From Burkholderiales bacterium (lineage in GTDB: Bacteria > Pseudomonadota > Gammaproteobacteria > Burkholderiales > SG8-41), in the NCBI GenBank assembly GCA_030683105.1, contig JAUXMZ010000046.1:1-64000 (forward strand): a DNA stretch of 64,000 nt, given 5' to 3'. The position numbers were made by a program, and so were the translations under genes. The notes beneath the pieces are model-generated. The model was not told where the DNA came from, made no database searches, and saw only the letters and a program-made list of their open reading frames with translations. Positions 45,345-53,615 of this stretch are shown one piece after another; position 1 is the stretch's first letter, and each line of letters opens with the position of its first letter.

Positions 45345-46268
45345 GTGAAGAGTGAAGAGAGAAAGCCCGCGATTGGCGCACTCGCTTTGGCGGGTGCGGC
45401 GTTGTGGTGCGTGCTGAATGCCGCACCCGCCTCAGCGGGTCTGTTCGACGACGAGGTGGCGCGCAAGCAGATCGTCGAACAGCAAAAGCGCAGCGAGGAA
45501 CTCAGGCAGCAGAATGAAGCGCTTGCGGCGCGCCTGGGGAAGGTCGAGGAGACGCTCAAGGAGCCGCCCAAGATCCAGCCGGTGCTCGAGCTTGCCGGCC
45601 AGATTGAGTTGCTGCGGCAGGAAATCAATCAGCTGCGCGGACAGATCGAGGTTCTCGGCAACAATATCGAGGGCACGGCCAAGCGCCAGCGCGACATGTA
45701 CGTGGATATCGACAGCCGCTTGCGGCGCCTCGAGCAGGGCGGCGTTGCTCCGTCTGCAATGCCCCCCGCTGCAGCGGCGCCGGGCACGGTGACGCCACCT
45801 GCCACCGGCACCACAACGGCACTCGCTTCCGCATCGGCACCGCCGGCTGCGGCGGGCGCGCCTGCAGCAGCGGTTCCCGCGCCTGCTGCCGATGGCGCCG
45901 ACGTCCGGATGTATGAAGCGGCTCAAAACCAGCGCCGCATCGGCAATTACCGCGGCGCCATCGTCGCGTTCCAGAGTTTTATTACCCAGTATCCGAAAAG
46001 CGAACTTGCACCTCGCGCCCAATACTGGATAGGCGATTCGTATTACAACCTGCGCGACTTCAAGTCCGCCATCACCCACCAGCAGAAACTGGTCAGCAGC
46101 TATCCCGACAGCGCCACGGTGGCCGATGCGCTGCTCAATATTGCGAGTTCGCAAATGGAACTCGGCGATACCGCAACCGCCCGCAAAACCCTGGATGGCC
46201 TGGTATCACGCTATCCGGCGAGCGAGGCGGCTGAAAAAGCCAAGCGCCGGCTGGCGACATTGAAGTGA
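45345..46268 (+). CDS. cpoB: Cell division coordinator CpoB (YbgF)
   Basis: Periplasmic protein that coordinates the Tol machine with peptidoglycan synthesis. The 307 residues have a signal peptide, an N-terminal coiled coil (about 35-125), an Ala/Pro linker and C-terminal TPRs (YRGAIVAFQSFITQYPKSEL, DFKSAITHQQKLVSSYPDSA). The GTG at 45345 lies inside a GTGAAGG-type repeat run (45331-45360), which encodes the charged start MKSEERK of the signal peptide. No other start would keep a full signal sequence. Confidence 0.93.
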   Translation: MKSEERKPAIGALALAGAALWCVLNAAPASAGLFDDEVARKQIVEQQKRSEELRQQNEALAARLGKVEETLKEPPKIQPVLELAGQIELLRQEINQLRGQIEVLGNNIEGTAKRQRDMYVDIDSRLRRLEQGGVAPSAMPPAAAAPGTVTPPATGTTTALASASAPPAAAGAPAAAVPAPAADGADVRMYEAAQNQRRIGNYRGAIVAFQSFITQYPKSELAPRAQYWIGDSYYNLRDFKSAITHQQKLVSSYPDSATVADALLNIASSQMELGDTATARKTLDGLVSRYPASEAAEKAKRRLATLK

Positions 46269-46302
46269 AGGGTGAAGAGTGAAGGGTGAAGGGTGAAGAG
46301 TA
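46264..46302. repeat. One-armed GTGAAGG tandem repeat between cpoB and queE
   Basis: Five to six units of GTGAAGG/GTGAAGA run from the cpoB stop into the first codons of queE. A similar one-armed run lies at 45331-45358 between pal and cpoB. Neither has an obvious complementary arm nearby, so they look like halves of the hairpin elements, although the two runs are about 930 nt apart. Confidence 0.75.
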
Positions 46303-47003
46303 AAACCAACATCAGCACCAGCGCAGTTATGGATCGCTTCGCGTCTGATGCTTCACGCCTTACCGCGACGCTGCGCATCACCGAAATCTTTTTTTCATTG
46401 CAGGGCGAGACCAGCCGCGTTGGCCTGCCCACCGTGTTTGTACGGCTCACCGGCTGCCCGTTGCGCTGCGGCTATTGTGATACGGCGTATGCGTTCCATG
46501 GTGGCGAATCACTGACCCTGGAAAAAATTATTGCCGAAGTCAGCCGTTACCAGACGCGCTATGTCACGGTCACCGGCGGCGAACCGCTGGCGCAAAAGCG
46601 CTGCCTTGATTTGCTCGGCGCGCTGGCTGACCGCGGCTATGACGTGTCACTTGAGACCAGCGGCGCGCTGGATATGGCGCAGGTCGATGCGCGTATTTCA
46701 AAAATCCTCGACATCAAGACCCCGGGTTCGGGAGAATCAGAGAAGAACCTGTGGACCAATCTCGCGTACCTGACGCCGCAGGACGAGATCAAGTTCGTGC
46801 TGTGCAGCGAAGCCGATTACATCTGGGCAAAACAGATGCTCGCCGAGCACCGGCTGGCCACGCTGTGTCCGGTGTTGTTGTCGCCGGCCCACGGCGAACT
46901 AGAGCCCAGGGCCCTTGCTGAATGGATATTGCGCGATGCGCTGCCGGTGCGCATGCAGATGCAGTTGCACAAACAGATCTGGGGCGTGGCGCCGGGACAT
47001 TAG
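46293..47003 (+). CDS. queE: 7-carboxy-7-deazaguanine synthase
   Basis: Radical SAM enzyme of queuosine precursor synthesis. The 236 residues show LRITEIFFSLQGET, VRLTGCPLRCGYCDTAYAF with the C-x3-C-x2-C cluster motif, VTVTGGEPLAQKRC, and the C-terminal MQMQLHKQIWGV. The GTG at 46293 is inside the upstream repeat; an ATG at 46329 is the other possible start and leaves a shorter extension. The core domain begins at about residue 27. Confidence 0.94.
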   Translation: MKSKTNISTSAVMDRFASDASRLTATLRITEIFFSLQGETSRVGLPTVFVRLTGCPLRCGYCDTAYAFHGGESLTLEKIIAEVSRYQTRYVTVTGGEPLAQKRCLDLLGALADRGYDVSLETSGALDMAQVDARISKILDIKTPGSGESEKNLWTNLAYLTPQDEIKFVLCSEADYIWAKQMLAEHRLATLCPVLLSPAHGELEPRALAEWILRDALPVRMQMQLHKQIWGVAPGH

Positions 47004-47008
47004 GATCT

Positions 47009-47150
47009 GTCTCAAAAACCTAATCATTAGCTGTCGATTAAAGGCGAAAACCTATAGCCACAGAGAGCACAGAGAACACAGAGAATAAAACTCCATGAAT
47101 CCGATCGTTTTTACATTTTTTCTCTCTGTGTTCTCTGTGTCCTCTGTGGC
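47009..47150. repeat. Dispersed repeat with CACAGAG hairpin and conserved leader
   Basis: A leader of about 48 nt (TGTCTCAAAAACC ... GCGAAAACCTATA-like) is followed by a hairpin. Its arms are GCCACAGAGAGCACAGAGAA... (47057-47086) and TCTCTCTGTGTTCTCTGTGT...GGC (47121-47150), matching at about 27 of 30 positions. A second copy with the same leader is at 61764-61907. It fills the queE-queC spacer. Confidence 0.85.
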
Positions 47151-47187
47151 AAAAATTCTGTTTTCCTGATTGTCTTGACCTGAACCC

Positions 47188-47868
47188 ATGAAGAAAGCCG
47201 TTGTGCTGCTCTCCGGCGGACTCGATTCAGCCACCACGCTCGCGATTGCGCGCGAGCAGGGGTTCGCCTGCCACTGTCTCTCCATAGATTACGGGCAACG
47301 CCATCGCGCCGAACTGGCTGCCGCTGCGCGCGTGGCCCGGGCGCAGTCGGCCGCCGAGCATCGCGTGCTCACGTTCGATCTCACTGGTTTCGGCGGCTCC
47401 GCGCTCACCGACACCCGCATAGCGGTTCCGGTCGATGGCGTGCAGCCCGGCATTCCTGTCACCTACGTGCCGGCCCGCAATACCATCATGCTGTCTCTGG
47501 CGCTGGCGTGGGCCGAAGTGCTGGGCGCACGGGATATTTTCTTCGGCGCCAATGCCGTCGATTACTCCGGCTACCCGGACTGCCGCCCCGATTACATGCG
47601 CGCGTTCGAGACCCTGGCCAATCTCGCGACCAAGGCCGCGGTCGAAGGAAACTACCTTACCCTGCACACGCCCATCATAGATCTCACCAAGGCCGGCATC
47701 ATACGGCGCGGCGCCACGCTTGGCGTTGATTACGCGCTTACAGTCTCGTGCTACCAGGCGGATGACGAGGGCCGCGCCTGCGGCCGCTGCGATTCCTGCA
47801 GGCTGCGGCGCGCGGGGTTCGAGGTGGCGCAGGTTCCGGATCCGACGCGCTACCAGCAGAAAGAATAA
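47188..47868 (+). CDS. queC: 7-cyano-7-deazaguanine synthase (preQ0 synthase)
   Basis: ATP-dependent conversion of 7-carboxy-7-deazaguanine to preQ0. The 226 residues hold the PP-loop [15 protein letters not shown] near the N-terminus, [30 protein letters not shown], and the zinc-binding cysteines at the end ([20 protein letters not shown]). It pairs with queE upstream, after a repeat. Confidence 0.96.
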   Translation: MKKAVVLLSGGLDSATTLAIAREQGFACHCLSIDYGQRHRAELAAAARVARAQSAAEHRVLTFDLTGFGGSALTDTRIAVPVDGVQPGIPVTYVPARNTIMLSLALAWAEVLGARDIFFGANAVDYSGYPDCRPDYMRAFETLANLATKAAVEGNYLTLHTPIIDLTKAGIIRRGATLGVDYALTVSCYQADDEGRACGRCDSCRLRRAGFEVAQVPDPTRYQQKE

Positions 47869-47989
47869 AGGCTCAATAAAAATAACTGATTACGGTTGGC
47901 GAATTAGAATCAAGTAAAATTAAAGACGGGCCGGTACATGGCCCGCTTTAATTATAGACGCGCGAGCGGCGCGCGACGGAGGCGGCGGC

Positions 47990-49117
47990 ATGGAATTCAC
48001 TATTCACAATCAAGTGTTGCTGGCCGTGTTCGTGATCGCGATGATCATAGGCGCGGTGGCCAACAAGACCAATTTCTGCACCATGGGCGCGGTCTCCGAC
48101 TGGGTCAACATCGGTGACACCGGGCGCATGCGCGCATGGGTCTTTGCGATGACGGTGGCCCTGGTCGGCGTGATCGCGCTCGAAGCGGGCGGCGTAGTCA
48201 ATCTCTCGGGCGAGACTTTCCCGCCGTACCGCACCGCCAATTTCGCAGCACTGCGCTATCTGGTCGGCGGCCTGCTGTTCGGCATCGGCATGACTTTGGG
48301 CAGCGGTTGCGGCAACAAGACGCTGGTGCGGGTGGGTTCCGGCAATCTCAAGTCGCTCACGGTGCTGGTGATCGCGATGATTTTCGCGTACCTGATGCTG
48401 TGGACGCCGTTCTACGAGAAACTGTTTCATCCCTGGGTTTCCGCCACCACCGTCAACCTGGCGCAGCACGGCGTGCCCAGCCAGGAAATCGGCTCGCTCA
48501 TTTCCGGCATGTTCGGCATGGCGCCGTCGCGCATGCTGAATTTCACCGTGGCGGCGGTTTTCGCGCTCGGCATGCTGGCGTTTGTGTTCAAATCAGCCGA
48601 TTTTCGCGGCAATTTCGACAATATTCTCGGCGGCGCGGTAATAGGGCTGGCAGTCGTCGCCGGCTGGTATCTGACTGGCGGCGCCATGGGCCAGGCGTGG
48701 AAGGACTATGCCGACATGGCGACCGACATTCCGAGCCGCGTGCAGGTGCAGTCGTTTACCTTCATCAGTCCCATGGGCGATACGGTGCATTACCTGATGC
48801 AACCGGCCAAGCTGGCACTGATCAATTTCGGCGTGATGGCGCTGACGGGGGTGATCGTCGGCTCCTTTATTTATGCGCTGGTGACCCGGAACTTCCGCTT
48901 CGAGTGGTTCGCTTCGGCCAGGGATTTTGTCAATCACGCCGCAGGCGCCGTGCTGATGGGCATAGGCGGCGTGCTGTCCATGGGTTGCACAATAGGCCAG
49001 GCCATTACCGGCGTATCCACCCTGGCAGCGGGCTCGATCCTGACCTTCATGGCGATCGTCATCGGGGCGGCGGGCACCATGAAGTATCAATACTGGAAAA
49101 TGATGCAGGAGGCGTGA
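47990..49117 (+). CDS. YeeE/YedE family sulfur-compound transporter
   Basis: The 375-residue membrane protein has about ten helices. The family cysteine motifs are present: NKTNFCTMGAV (Cys30), GSGCGNKTL, and SMGCTIGQAITG. In the related TsuA, such cysteines carry thiosulfate through the membrane. GGAGGCGG precedes the ATG. No partner such as TusA is seen beside it. Substrate identity (thiosulfate or another sulfur compound) is inferred. Confidence 0.9.
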   Translation: MEFTIHNQVLLAVFVIAMIIGAVANKTNFCTMGAVSDWVNIGDTGRMRAWVFAMTVALVGVIALEAGGVVNLSGETFPPYRTANFAALRYLVGGLLFGIGMTLGSGCGNKTLVRVGSGNLKSLTVLVIAMIFAYLMLWTPFYEKLFHPWVSATTVNLAQHGVPSQEIGSLISGMFGMAPSRMLNFTVAAVFALGMLAFVFKSADFRGNFDNILGGAVIGLAVVAGWYLTGGAMGQAWKDYADMATDIPSRVQVQSFTFISPMGDTVHYLMQPAKLALINFGVMALTGVIVGSFIYALVTRNFRFEWFASARDFVNHAAGAVLMGIGGVLSMGCTIGQAITGVSTLAAGSILTFMAIVIGAAGTMKYQYWKMMQEA

Positions 49118-49193
49118 GCCCCGGCCGGCCCCGAAACCACCCCTTAGGTTGACCCGTCCTGCCGTACAAAGGTAAAATTGCAGGCTTTTCGTG

Positions 49194-49269
49194 GGGAGGT
49201 TAGCTCAGTCGGTAGAGCAGCGGACTTTTAATCCGTTGGTCGCGAGTTCGAATCTCGCACCTCCTACCA
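49194..49269 (+). tRNA. tRNA-Lys (anticodon UUU)
   Basis: The 76-nt cloverleaf has acceptor stem GGGAGGT/ACCTCCT and a D arm with AGCTCAGTCGGTAGAGC. The anticodon arm is GCGGA-ctTTTaa-TCCGT, with anticodon TTT at 49227-49229. The T arm is GAGTTCGAATCTC, and CCA is encoded at 49267-49269. Confidence 0.98.
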
Positions 49270-49276
49270 AGAACAT

Positions 49277-49313
49277 CAAAGGGTTAGCTTACAAGGCTAG
49301 CCCTTTGTTTTTT
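49277..49313 (+). terminator. Rho-independent terminator of tRNA-Lys
   Basis: CAAAGGGTTAGCTT and GGCTAGCCCTTTG form a stem (7 perfect outer bp, then TAGC/GCTA) around a short loop. TTTTTT follows at 49308-49313. It begins 8 nt after the tRNA. The minus-strand integrase remnant also ends inside it. Confidence 0.88.
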
Positions 49314-49457
49314 CCAGCGTGGGGAAATCGTGGGGAATAAAACCACGTTTCCGCCGCGCCCGTTCTCGATCCTCGATGCCGCGACCGCCAGATACTCGGT
49401 TGCATACTTCGCGTAACGATCCACCCGTACGCGAACTTCCAGACCGCAGATGCCTGC
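49284..49457 (-). pseudogene. Tyrosine-recombinase (integrase) C-terminal remnant at tRNA-Lys
   Basis: Read on the minus strand, 57 codons encode VDRYAKYATEYLAVAASRIE, then NVVLFPTISPRWKK and a stop at 49284. The pattern T/D-RYAxx-x-EYLAxAAxRI resembles the end of phage-type integrases, where the Y of RYA is the nucleophile. An in-frame stop at 49458-49460 cuts the frame upstream, and no further integrase sequence is seen. The remnant faces the tRNA 3' end, a classic attachment site. The family call rests on recall of the pattern. Confidence 0.6.
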
Positions 49458-49691
49458 TCAAGCAGGCCCAAGACCATGGACGTGGAAATCCTGTTAAGCC
49501 TTCGAGGGTCGATTATTTAAGCAAGCGCTTAAATAACATACGCGAAATAATTTGGTTTAAATCAAATCCAACACGCGTATGCCGGCGAATACGCCCCACG
49601 CGTACGTTCCAATACATGCCGTATTGATCTGAGTCAAGTTACGATATGTTATCAATGGTTTAATACAAGCCCAGTCGACTGGATATGATCA
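49458..49691. other. Spacer with palindromes upstream of the PstS-like gene
   Basis: No gene is seen here. TTATTTAAGC (49513-49522) and GCTTAAATAA (49527-49536) form a perfect 10-bp palindrome with a 4-nt loop. ATTTGGTTTAAATCAAAT (49550-49567) is an 18-nt palindrome with one mismatch. CACGCGTA occurs twice near 49571 and 49598. The FNR-like box at 49624 lies closest to the gene. The set suggests a regulated promoter. Confidence 0.55.
49624..49637 (+). promoter_or_regulatory. FNR-like box upstream of the PstS-like/HD-GYP operon
   Basis: TTGAT-CTGA-GTCAA matches the FNR consensus TTGAT-N4-ATCAA at 9 of 10 positions. It is centred about 62 nt upstream of the ATG at 49692. FNR-type regulators usually activate from about 41 nt before the transcription start, which would fit. 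The regulator itself is not in the window. Confidence 0.6.
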
Positions 49692-50612
49692 ATGCTGTTA
49701 GCAGCAATTCCTCCTGGCCCGATACAACGCTCGATTCCTGCGCCCGGTGCCGATAACACAAGCGAGATCGCTGGGAAAAAGCCGGTGAGCCGCCATCGTG
49801 GCGCATCATGGCGTGCGCAAGCCGGTGCGATCGCGTTTGCGCTGTTGCTCGTGTCCACCGGCGGTGCAGCCGAAGAGCTCAGGATTGGGGGCACTGGTGC
49901 CGCGCTCGGCACGATGCAGCTTTTAGCCCGGGAATTCACTGACAAGAATCCTGACATTCGGCTCACGATAGTGCCCGGCCTTGGCAGCGGCGGCAGCGTC
50001 AGGGCCGTTGCTGCTGGAGGCATCGGTCTCGGCGTGACATCGCGTCCGATGAATGAGAGTGAGCGCAAGCTCGGTGCGGAGGAAATTGAATATGCACGCA
50101 CGCCGTTCGTGTTCGCGGTTTCTGCCAAATCCGCAGTAACGGCCATTACCGCCGGGGAACTGGCCGATATCTACGCTGGCAGGAAGACGGCCTGGGCCGA
50201 TGGCAGCCCGGTGCGCATCGTGTTGCGGCCGGCCAGCGACATCGATACCGAGATAGTCAGGAGCATCTCCGCCGGCGTCAGGGTGGGGCTCGTGGCGGCG
50301 CAGGCGCGTCCCGGCGTGAATTTGTCCGTGACCGATCAGGATGCAGCCGATAGCCTGGAAAAAATCCCCGGCGCGATCGGACCGAGCACGCTCGCCCTGA
50401 TCCTGTCTGAGAAGCGCGCGCTTCGGGCGCTGCAGTTCGACGGCAGGAATCCTACGCTGATGAACGCGGCCTCCGGGGCCTACCCGTATTACAAACGCCT
50501 GTTTCTTGTGATCGGCGCAAAGCGATCTGCGGCCGCTGAGCGCTTTGTCGCTTTTATGCAGTCTCCGGCCGGGCAGAAAATTCTTGTGGACAACGGCCAG
50601 TGGATTCCCTGA
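49692..50612 (+). CDS. PstS-like substrate-binding protein coupled to an HD-GYP sensor
   Basis: The 306-residue protein has a hydrophobic export segment at about 45-60 (AGAIAFALLLVSTGGAA). A PBP-like domain of the phosphate-binding type follows: LRIGGTGAALGTMQLLAREF, VPGLGSGGSVRAVAAGGIGL, GVTSRPMNESE, and the C-terminal FVAFMQSPAGQKILVDNGQW. The long N-terminus before the signal suggests the true start may lie downstream of 49692, but no better ATG is visible. It overlaps the HD-GYP gene by 13 nt and no ABC permease or ATPase follows. It may therefore be a sensory ligand receptor rather than a transport component. Confidence 0.82.
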   Translation: MLLAAIPPGPIQRSIPAPGADNTSEIAGKKPVSRHRGASWRAQAGAIAFALLLVSTGGAAEELRIGGTGAALGTMQLLAREFTDKNPDIRLTIVPGLGSGGSVRAVAAGGIGLGVTSRPMNESERKLGAEEIEYARTPFVFAVSAKSAVTAITAGELADIYAGRKTAWADGSPVRIVLRPASDIDTEIVRSISAGVRVGLVAAQARPGVNLSVTDQDAADSLEKIPGAIGPSTLALILSEKRALRALQFDGRNPTLMNAASGAYPYYKRLFLVIGAKRSAAAERFVAFMQSPAGQKILVDNGQWIP

Positions 50613-53443
50613 TTTCGGCCGCACCGCCAGCGCCGGCCGAAGACGCGCTTGCTCCGATCGTCAGGCGGCTGGCCCTCGTGTTCGGCTTGTCGGTAACGCT
50701 GCTGCTGCCTGCAGGATATTTCTACCTGACTTACGCCAACCTGAAGGAACACATCGGAACCGTGGCCCAAGTCAAGGCCGAAACCGTCAATCGCCTGGCT
50801 AACGCCAACCCGGACATGTGGAAGTACCAGTTGCAGTTCATGGAAGACCTGCTGCAGATGCATCCCGAGTCACTGGCCAGCGACCTGACAACCGTCCTCG
50901 ACGCCGCAGGCAATGTGCTGTTGTCCCTGGGTGAAGTGCCCGATGCGCCGGTCCTGGTCCGCTCATCTGCGATCTACGACTCCGGCAGGGTGATTGGCCG
51001 CGTTGCGATTACGCATTCGTATCGCGGCTTGCTTTTCGGCACGCTGGGCGCAGCCCTGCTGGGCCTGCTGCTCGGCGGCCTGGCGTACGCCGCGGTGTAT
51101 CTCCTGCCGTTGCGCGCGCTGCGTCGCGTAAGTGCAGAACTGGTTCGTGAGACGGCGGCGCTGAGCGCAAGCGCGTCGAGCTACCGGGCGTTGGCCGAAA
51201 CCACCAGCGACGCCATAATCACCGCCAATGAAGCCGGGGACATCGTGGGATGGAACCCGGCCGCCCGGAAGCTGTTCGGCTACAGCGAAGCCGAGGCCGT
51301 CGGTCAACCCCTGACCCTGGTTATGCCGGCGCAATACCGGGCAGGGCATCTGGCCGGTATGCAAAGAATCCAGACCGGCGGCGAGCGGCACGTAATCGGC
51401 AAGTCCGTTGAAGTGGAAGGCCTGACCAAGGGGGGGCGCGTGTTTCCGCTGGAGCTTGCGTTATCGGAATGGGAGACACCGCAGGGAAGATTTTTCGCCG
51501 GCATTATTCACGACATCACCGAGCGCAGGCAGGCCCAATTGGCGCTGACGCGACAGAAGGACCTCTACGATATGCTGTCGCAGACGAACAAGGCTATCGT
51601 TCATCTGACTGACCGCGACGCGTTGTTCGGCACAGCATGTCGCATAGCAGTCGAACACGGCCGCTTCCGCTTTGCCTGGATCGGGTTGGTAGACAAGGAC
51701 GATCCACGGCAGAAGCTGGTTGCCCGGTACGGCGAGGACGCCGGCTATATCGACCAGCTAAACCTTACAGGCGACGGCGAGAGTGACATGAGGCGCGGCC
51801 TGACCGGACGGACTTTGCTTTCGGGGTCCTACGCGATCAGCAATGATTTTCTCGGCGATCCGGCCATGGCGCCGTGGCATGAGGCAGCGCAGCGTGCCGG
51901 CGTGCGCGCCTCGGCAAAGTTTCCGATCCGCCAGGGCGGGGTCGTCTTCGGCGCCATCAACCTTTACGCCGGCGAACCGGGGTTCTTCACGGAAGACCTG
52001 GTCGCGACGCTCGATGAGATGGCGCATGATGTCTCCTTCGCGCTTGATAACTACGCGCGCGAAACTGCGCGCAGGACATCAGTGGCGGCGTTGCGCGAAG
52101 GCGAGGAACGCTACCGGAAAATGTTCCGGGCGAATCCGCACCCGATGTGGGTGTACGACCTGGAAACCCTGCGCTTCCTGGAGGTGAACGATGCCGCGAT
52201 CTCGCATTACGGCTGGTCGCGCGAGGAATTCCTGGCCATGTCGATCGCTGACATTCGCCCCCCTGCCGATGTGCCGCGCCTGACAGAGAATATCGCCCAT
52301 GTCAGCGAAGGGAAGGTCGATGCTGCCGGTGTCTGGACGCACCGCAAGAAAAACGGCGCGCTCATCGCTGTCGAGATTACGTCCCATATCCTAGATTTCG
52401 AAGGACGGCGCGCCGAGATCGTGCTGGTGAACGATATCACCGAGCGCCAGCAGTCGGAACAGGCGCTGCGCGCGGCGGAAGAGCAGTTTCGCGGCCTGGT
52501 CGAGCAGTCGATCACCGGCATTTACATCATTCAGGATGGCAAGTTTGCTTATGCAAATCCGCGCTATGCCGAGATACTTGGCTACGAATCCGTCAGCGAG
52601 TTGATCGGGCGCGATGCGCTGTCGGTGGTCGCCGAGAAGGACCACGACACCGTCATGGAGATCATTCGCCGCCAGAGCCAGGGTGAAGTGTCGAACAGCG
52701 CTTTCAGCTTTACCGCACAGTGCAAGGACGGCTCGGTGCTCGACGTCGGTGTGCACGGCGCCGTCGCGACTTACCGCGGCCGGCCGGCGATCATCGGCCT
52801 GATGCAGGATATCACCGAGAAAAAACACGCCGAGGAACAGATTCAGCAGTATGTCGCGCAACTCGAAAAAGCATTCATGAGCACAGTGGAGGTGGCGACG
52901 ACCTTGAGCGAGATGCGCGATCCGTACACCGCCGGTCACGAGCGGCGCGTCGCGGAAATCGCGGTGGCGATCGGCGCTGAGCTTGGATACGACGCGCGCC
53001 GGCAGGAGGGATTGCGGGTGGCCGGGTATCTGCACGACCTCGGCAAGATCATCGTTCCGACCGAGATCCTCATCAAGCCCGGAAAACTCAGCCCGATAGA
53101 GTTCACGCTGATAAAGGGGCATGCGCAGGCCAGCCATGACATTCTGAGGAATGTGGAGTTTCCGTGGCCGGTGGCGCAGATTGTCCTGCAGCATCACGAG
53201 CGGATGGACGGCAGCGGTTATCCTGAGGGCCTGCAAGGCGAAGCGATCCTGCCCGAGGCGCGCATCCTGGCGGTGGCGGACGTGGTCGAGGCGATGTCCT
53301 CGCACCGGCCATACCGGCCCGGACTCGGAATCGATGCCGCACTCGCGGAAATAGAAAAGGGTAAAGGCGTCGTTTACGATCCTGATGTCGCTACCGCCTG
53401 CCTGAAACTGTTTCGCGAGAAGAACTACATCATCCCGAACTAG
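50600..53443 (+). CDS. Membrane sensor with PAS, GAF and HD-GYP domains (c-di-GMP phosphodiesterase)
   Basis: The 947-residue protein has two membrane helices (LALVFGLSVTLLLPAGYFYL, about 25-45; LLFGTLGAALLGLLLGGLAY, about 137-157). PAS1 is at about 190-315 (AETTSDAIITANEAGDIVGW), GAF at about 335-485, PAS2 at about 500-620 and PAS3 at about 635-750. The C-terminal HD-GYP domain has HERR, GYLHDLGKIIVP (HD), HHERMDGSGYPEGL (HHExxDGxGYP) and RILAVADVVEAM, so all metal-binding residues are present. Such proteins degrade cyclic di-GMP. A GTG at 50600 inside the upstream gene is the start. The periplasmic loop between the two helices may contact the co-encoded receptor. Confidence 0.9.
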   Translation: MDSLISAAPPAPAEDALAPIVRRLALVFGLSVTLLLPAGYFYLTYANLKEHIGTVAQVKAETVNRLANANPDMWKYQLQFMEDLLQMHPESLASDLTTVLDAAGNVLLSLGEVPDAPVLVRSSAIYDSGRVIGRVAITHSYRGLLFGTLGAALLGLLLGGLAYAAVYLLPLRALRRVSAELVRETAALSASASSYRALAETTSDAIITANEAGDIVGWNPAARKLFGYSEAEAVGQPLTLVMPAQYRAGHLAGMQRIQTGGERHVIGKSVEVEGLTKGGRVFPLELALSEWETPQGRFFAGIIHDITERRQAQLALTRQKDLYDMLSQTNKAIVHLTDRDALFGTACRIAVEHGRFRFAWIGLVDKDDPRQKLVARYGEDAGYIDQLNLTGDGESDMRRGLTGRTLLSGSYAISNDFLGDPAMAPWHEAAQRAGVRASAKFPIRQGGVVFGAINLYAGEPGFFTEDLVATLDEMAHDVSFALDNYARETARRTSVAALREGEERYRKMFRANPHPMWVYDLETLRFLEVNDAAISHYGWSREEFLAMSIADIRPPADVPRLTENIAHVSEGKVDAAGVWTHRKKNGALIAVEITSHILDFEGRRAEIVLVNDITERQQSEQALRAAEEQFRGLVEQSITGIYIIQDGKFAYANPRYAEILGYESVSELIGRDALSVVAEKDHDTVMEIIRRQSQGEVSNSAFSFTAQCKDGSVLDVGVHGAVATYRGRPAIIGLMQDITEKKHAEEQIQQYVAQLEKAFMSTVEVATTLSEMRDPYTAGHERRVAEIAVAIGAELGYDARRQEGLRVAGYLHDLGKIIVPTEILIKPGKLSPIEFTLIKGHAQASHDILRNVEFPWPVAQIVLQHHERMDGSGYPEGLQGEAILPEARILAVADVVEAMSSHRPYRPGLGIDAALAEIEKGKGVVYDPDVATACLKLFREKNYIIPN

Positions 53444-53529
53444 CTTGAACGGCGGCGCGTGGACGAGTGCTTGAGCGCTGCGCGCAGTCCGCCGGCGCAT
53501 CGAGGCCACGGCCTCGCTTCCTGTTTAAT

Positions 53530-53543
53530 TTGATACAGATCAA
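53530..53543 (+). promoter_or_regulatory. Perfect FNR box upstream of the DUF411 gene
   Basis: TTGAT-ACAG-ATCAA is an exact match to the FNR/Anr consensus TTGAT-N4-ATCAA. It is centred about 79 nt upstream of the ATG at 53616, so a start site near 53578 would place it at the classical activator position. It implies induction at low oxygen. Confidence 0.8.
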
Positions 53544-53615
53544 AATATTATCGCGCTTACACGGTATATTTCAGACAGGCAATGCCTTGGATAACGTTGA
53601 TCATGGAGGGGATAA

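Noticed and set aside
49319-49627. Plus-strand 102-codon frame behind tRNA-Lys
   Set aside because: It runs through the terminator flank and both palindromes, has Arg-rich random composition, and overlaps the better-supported integrase remnant on the other strand.
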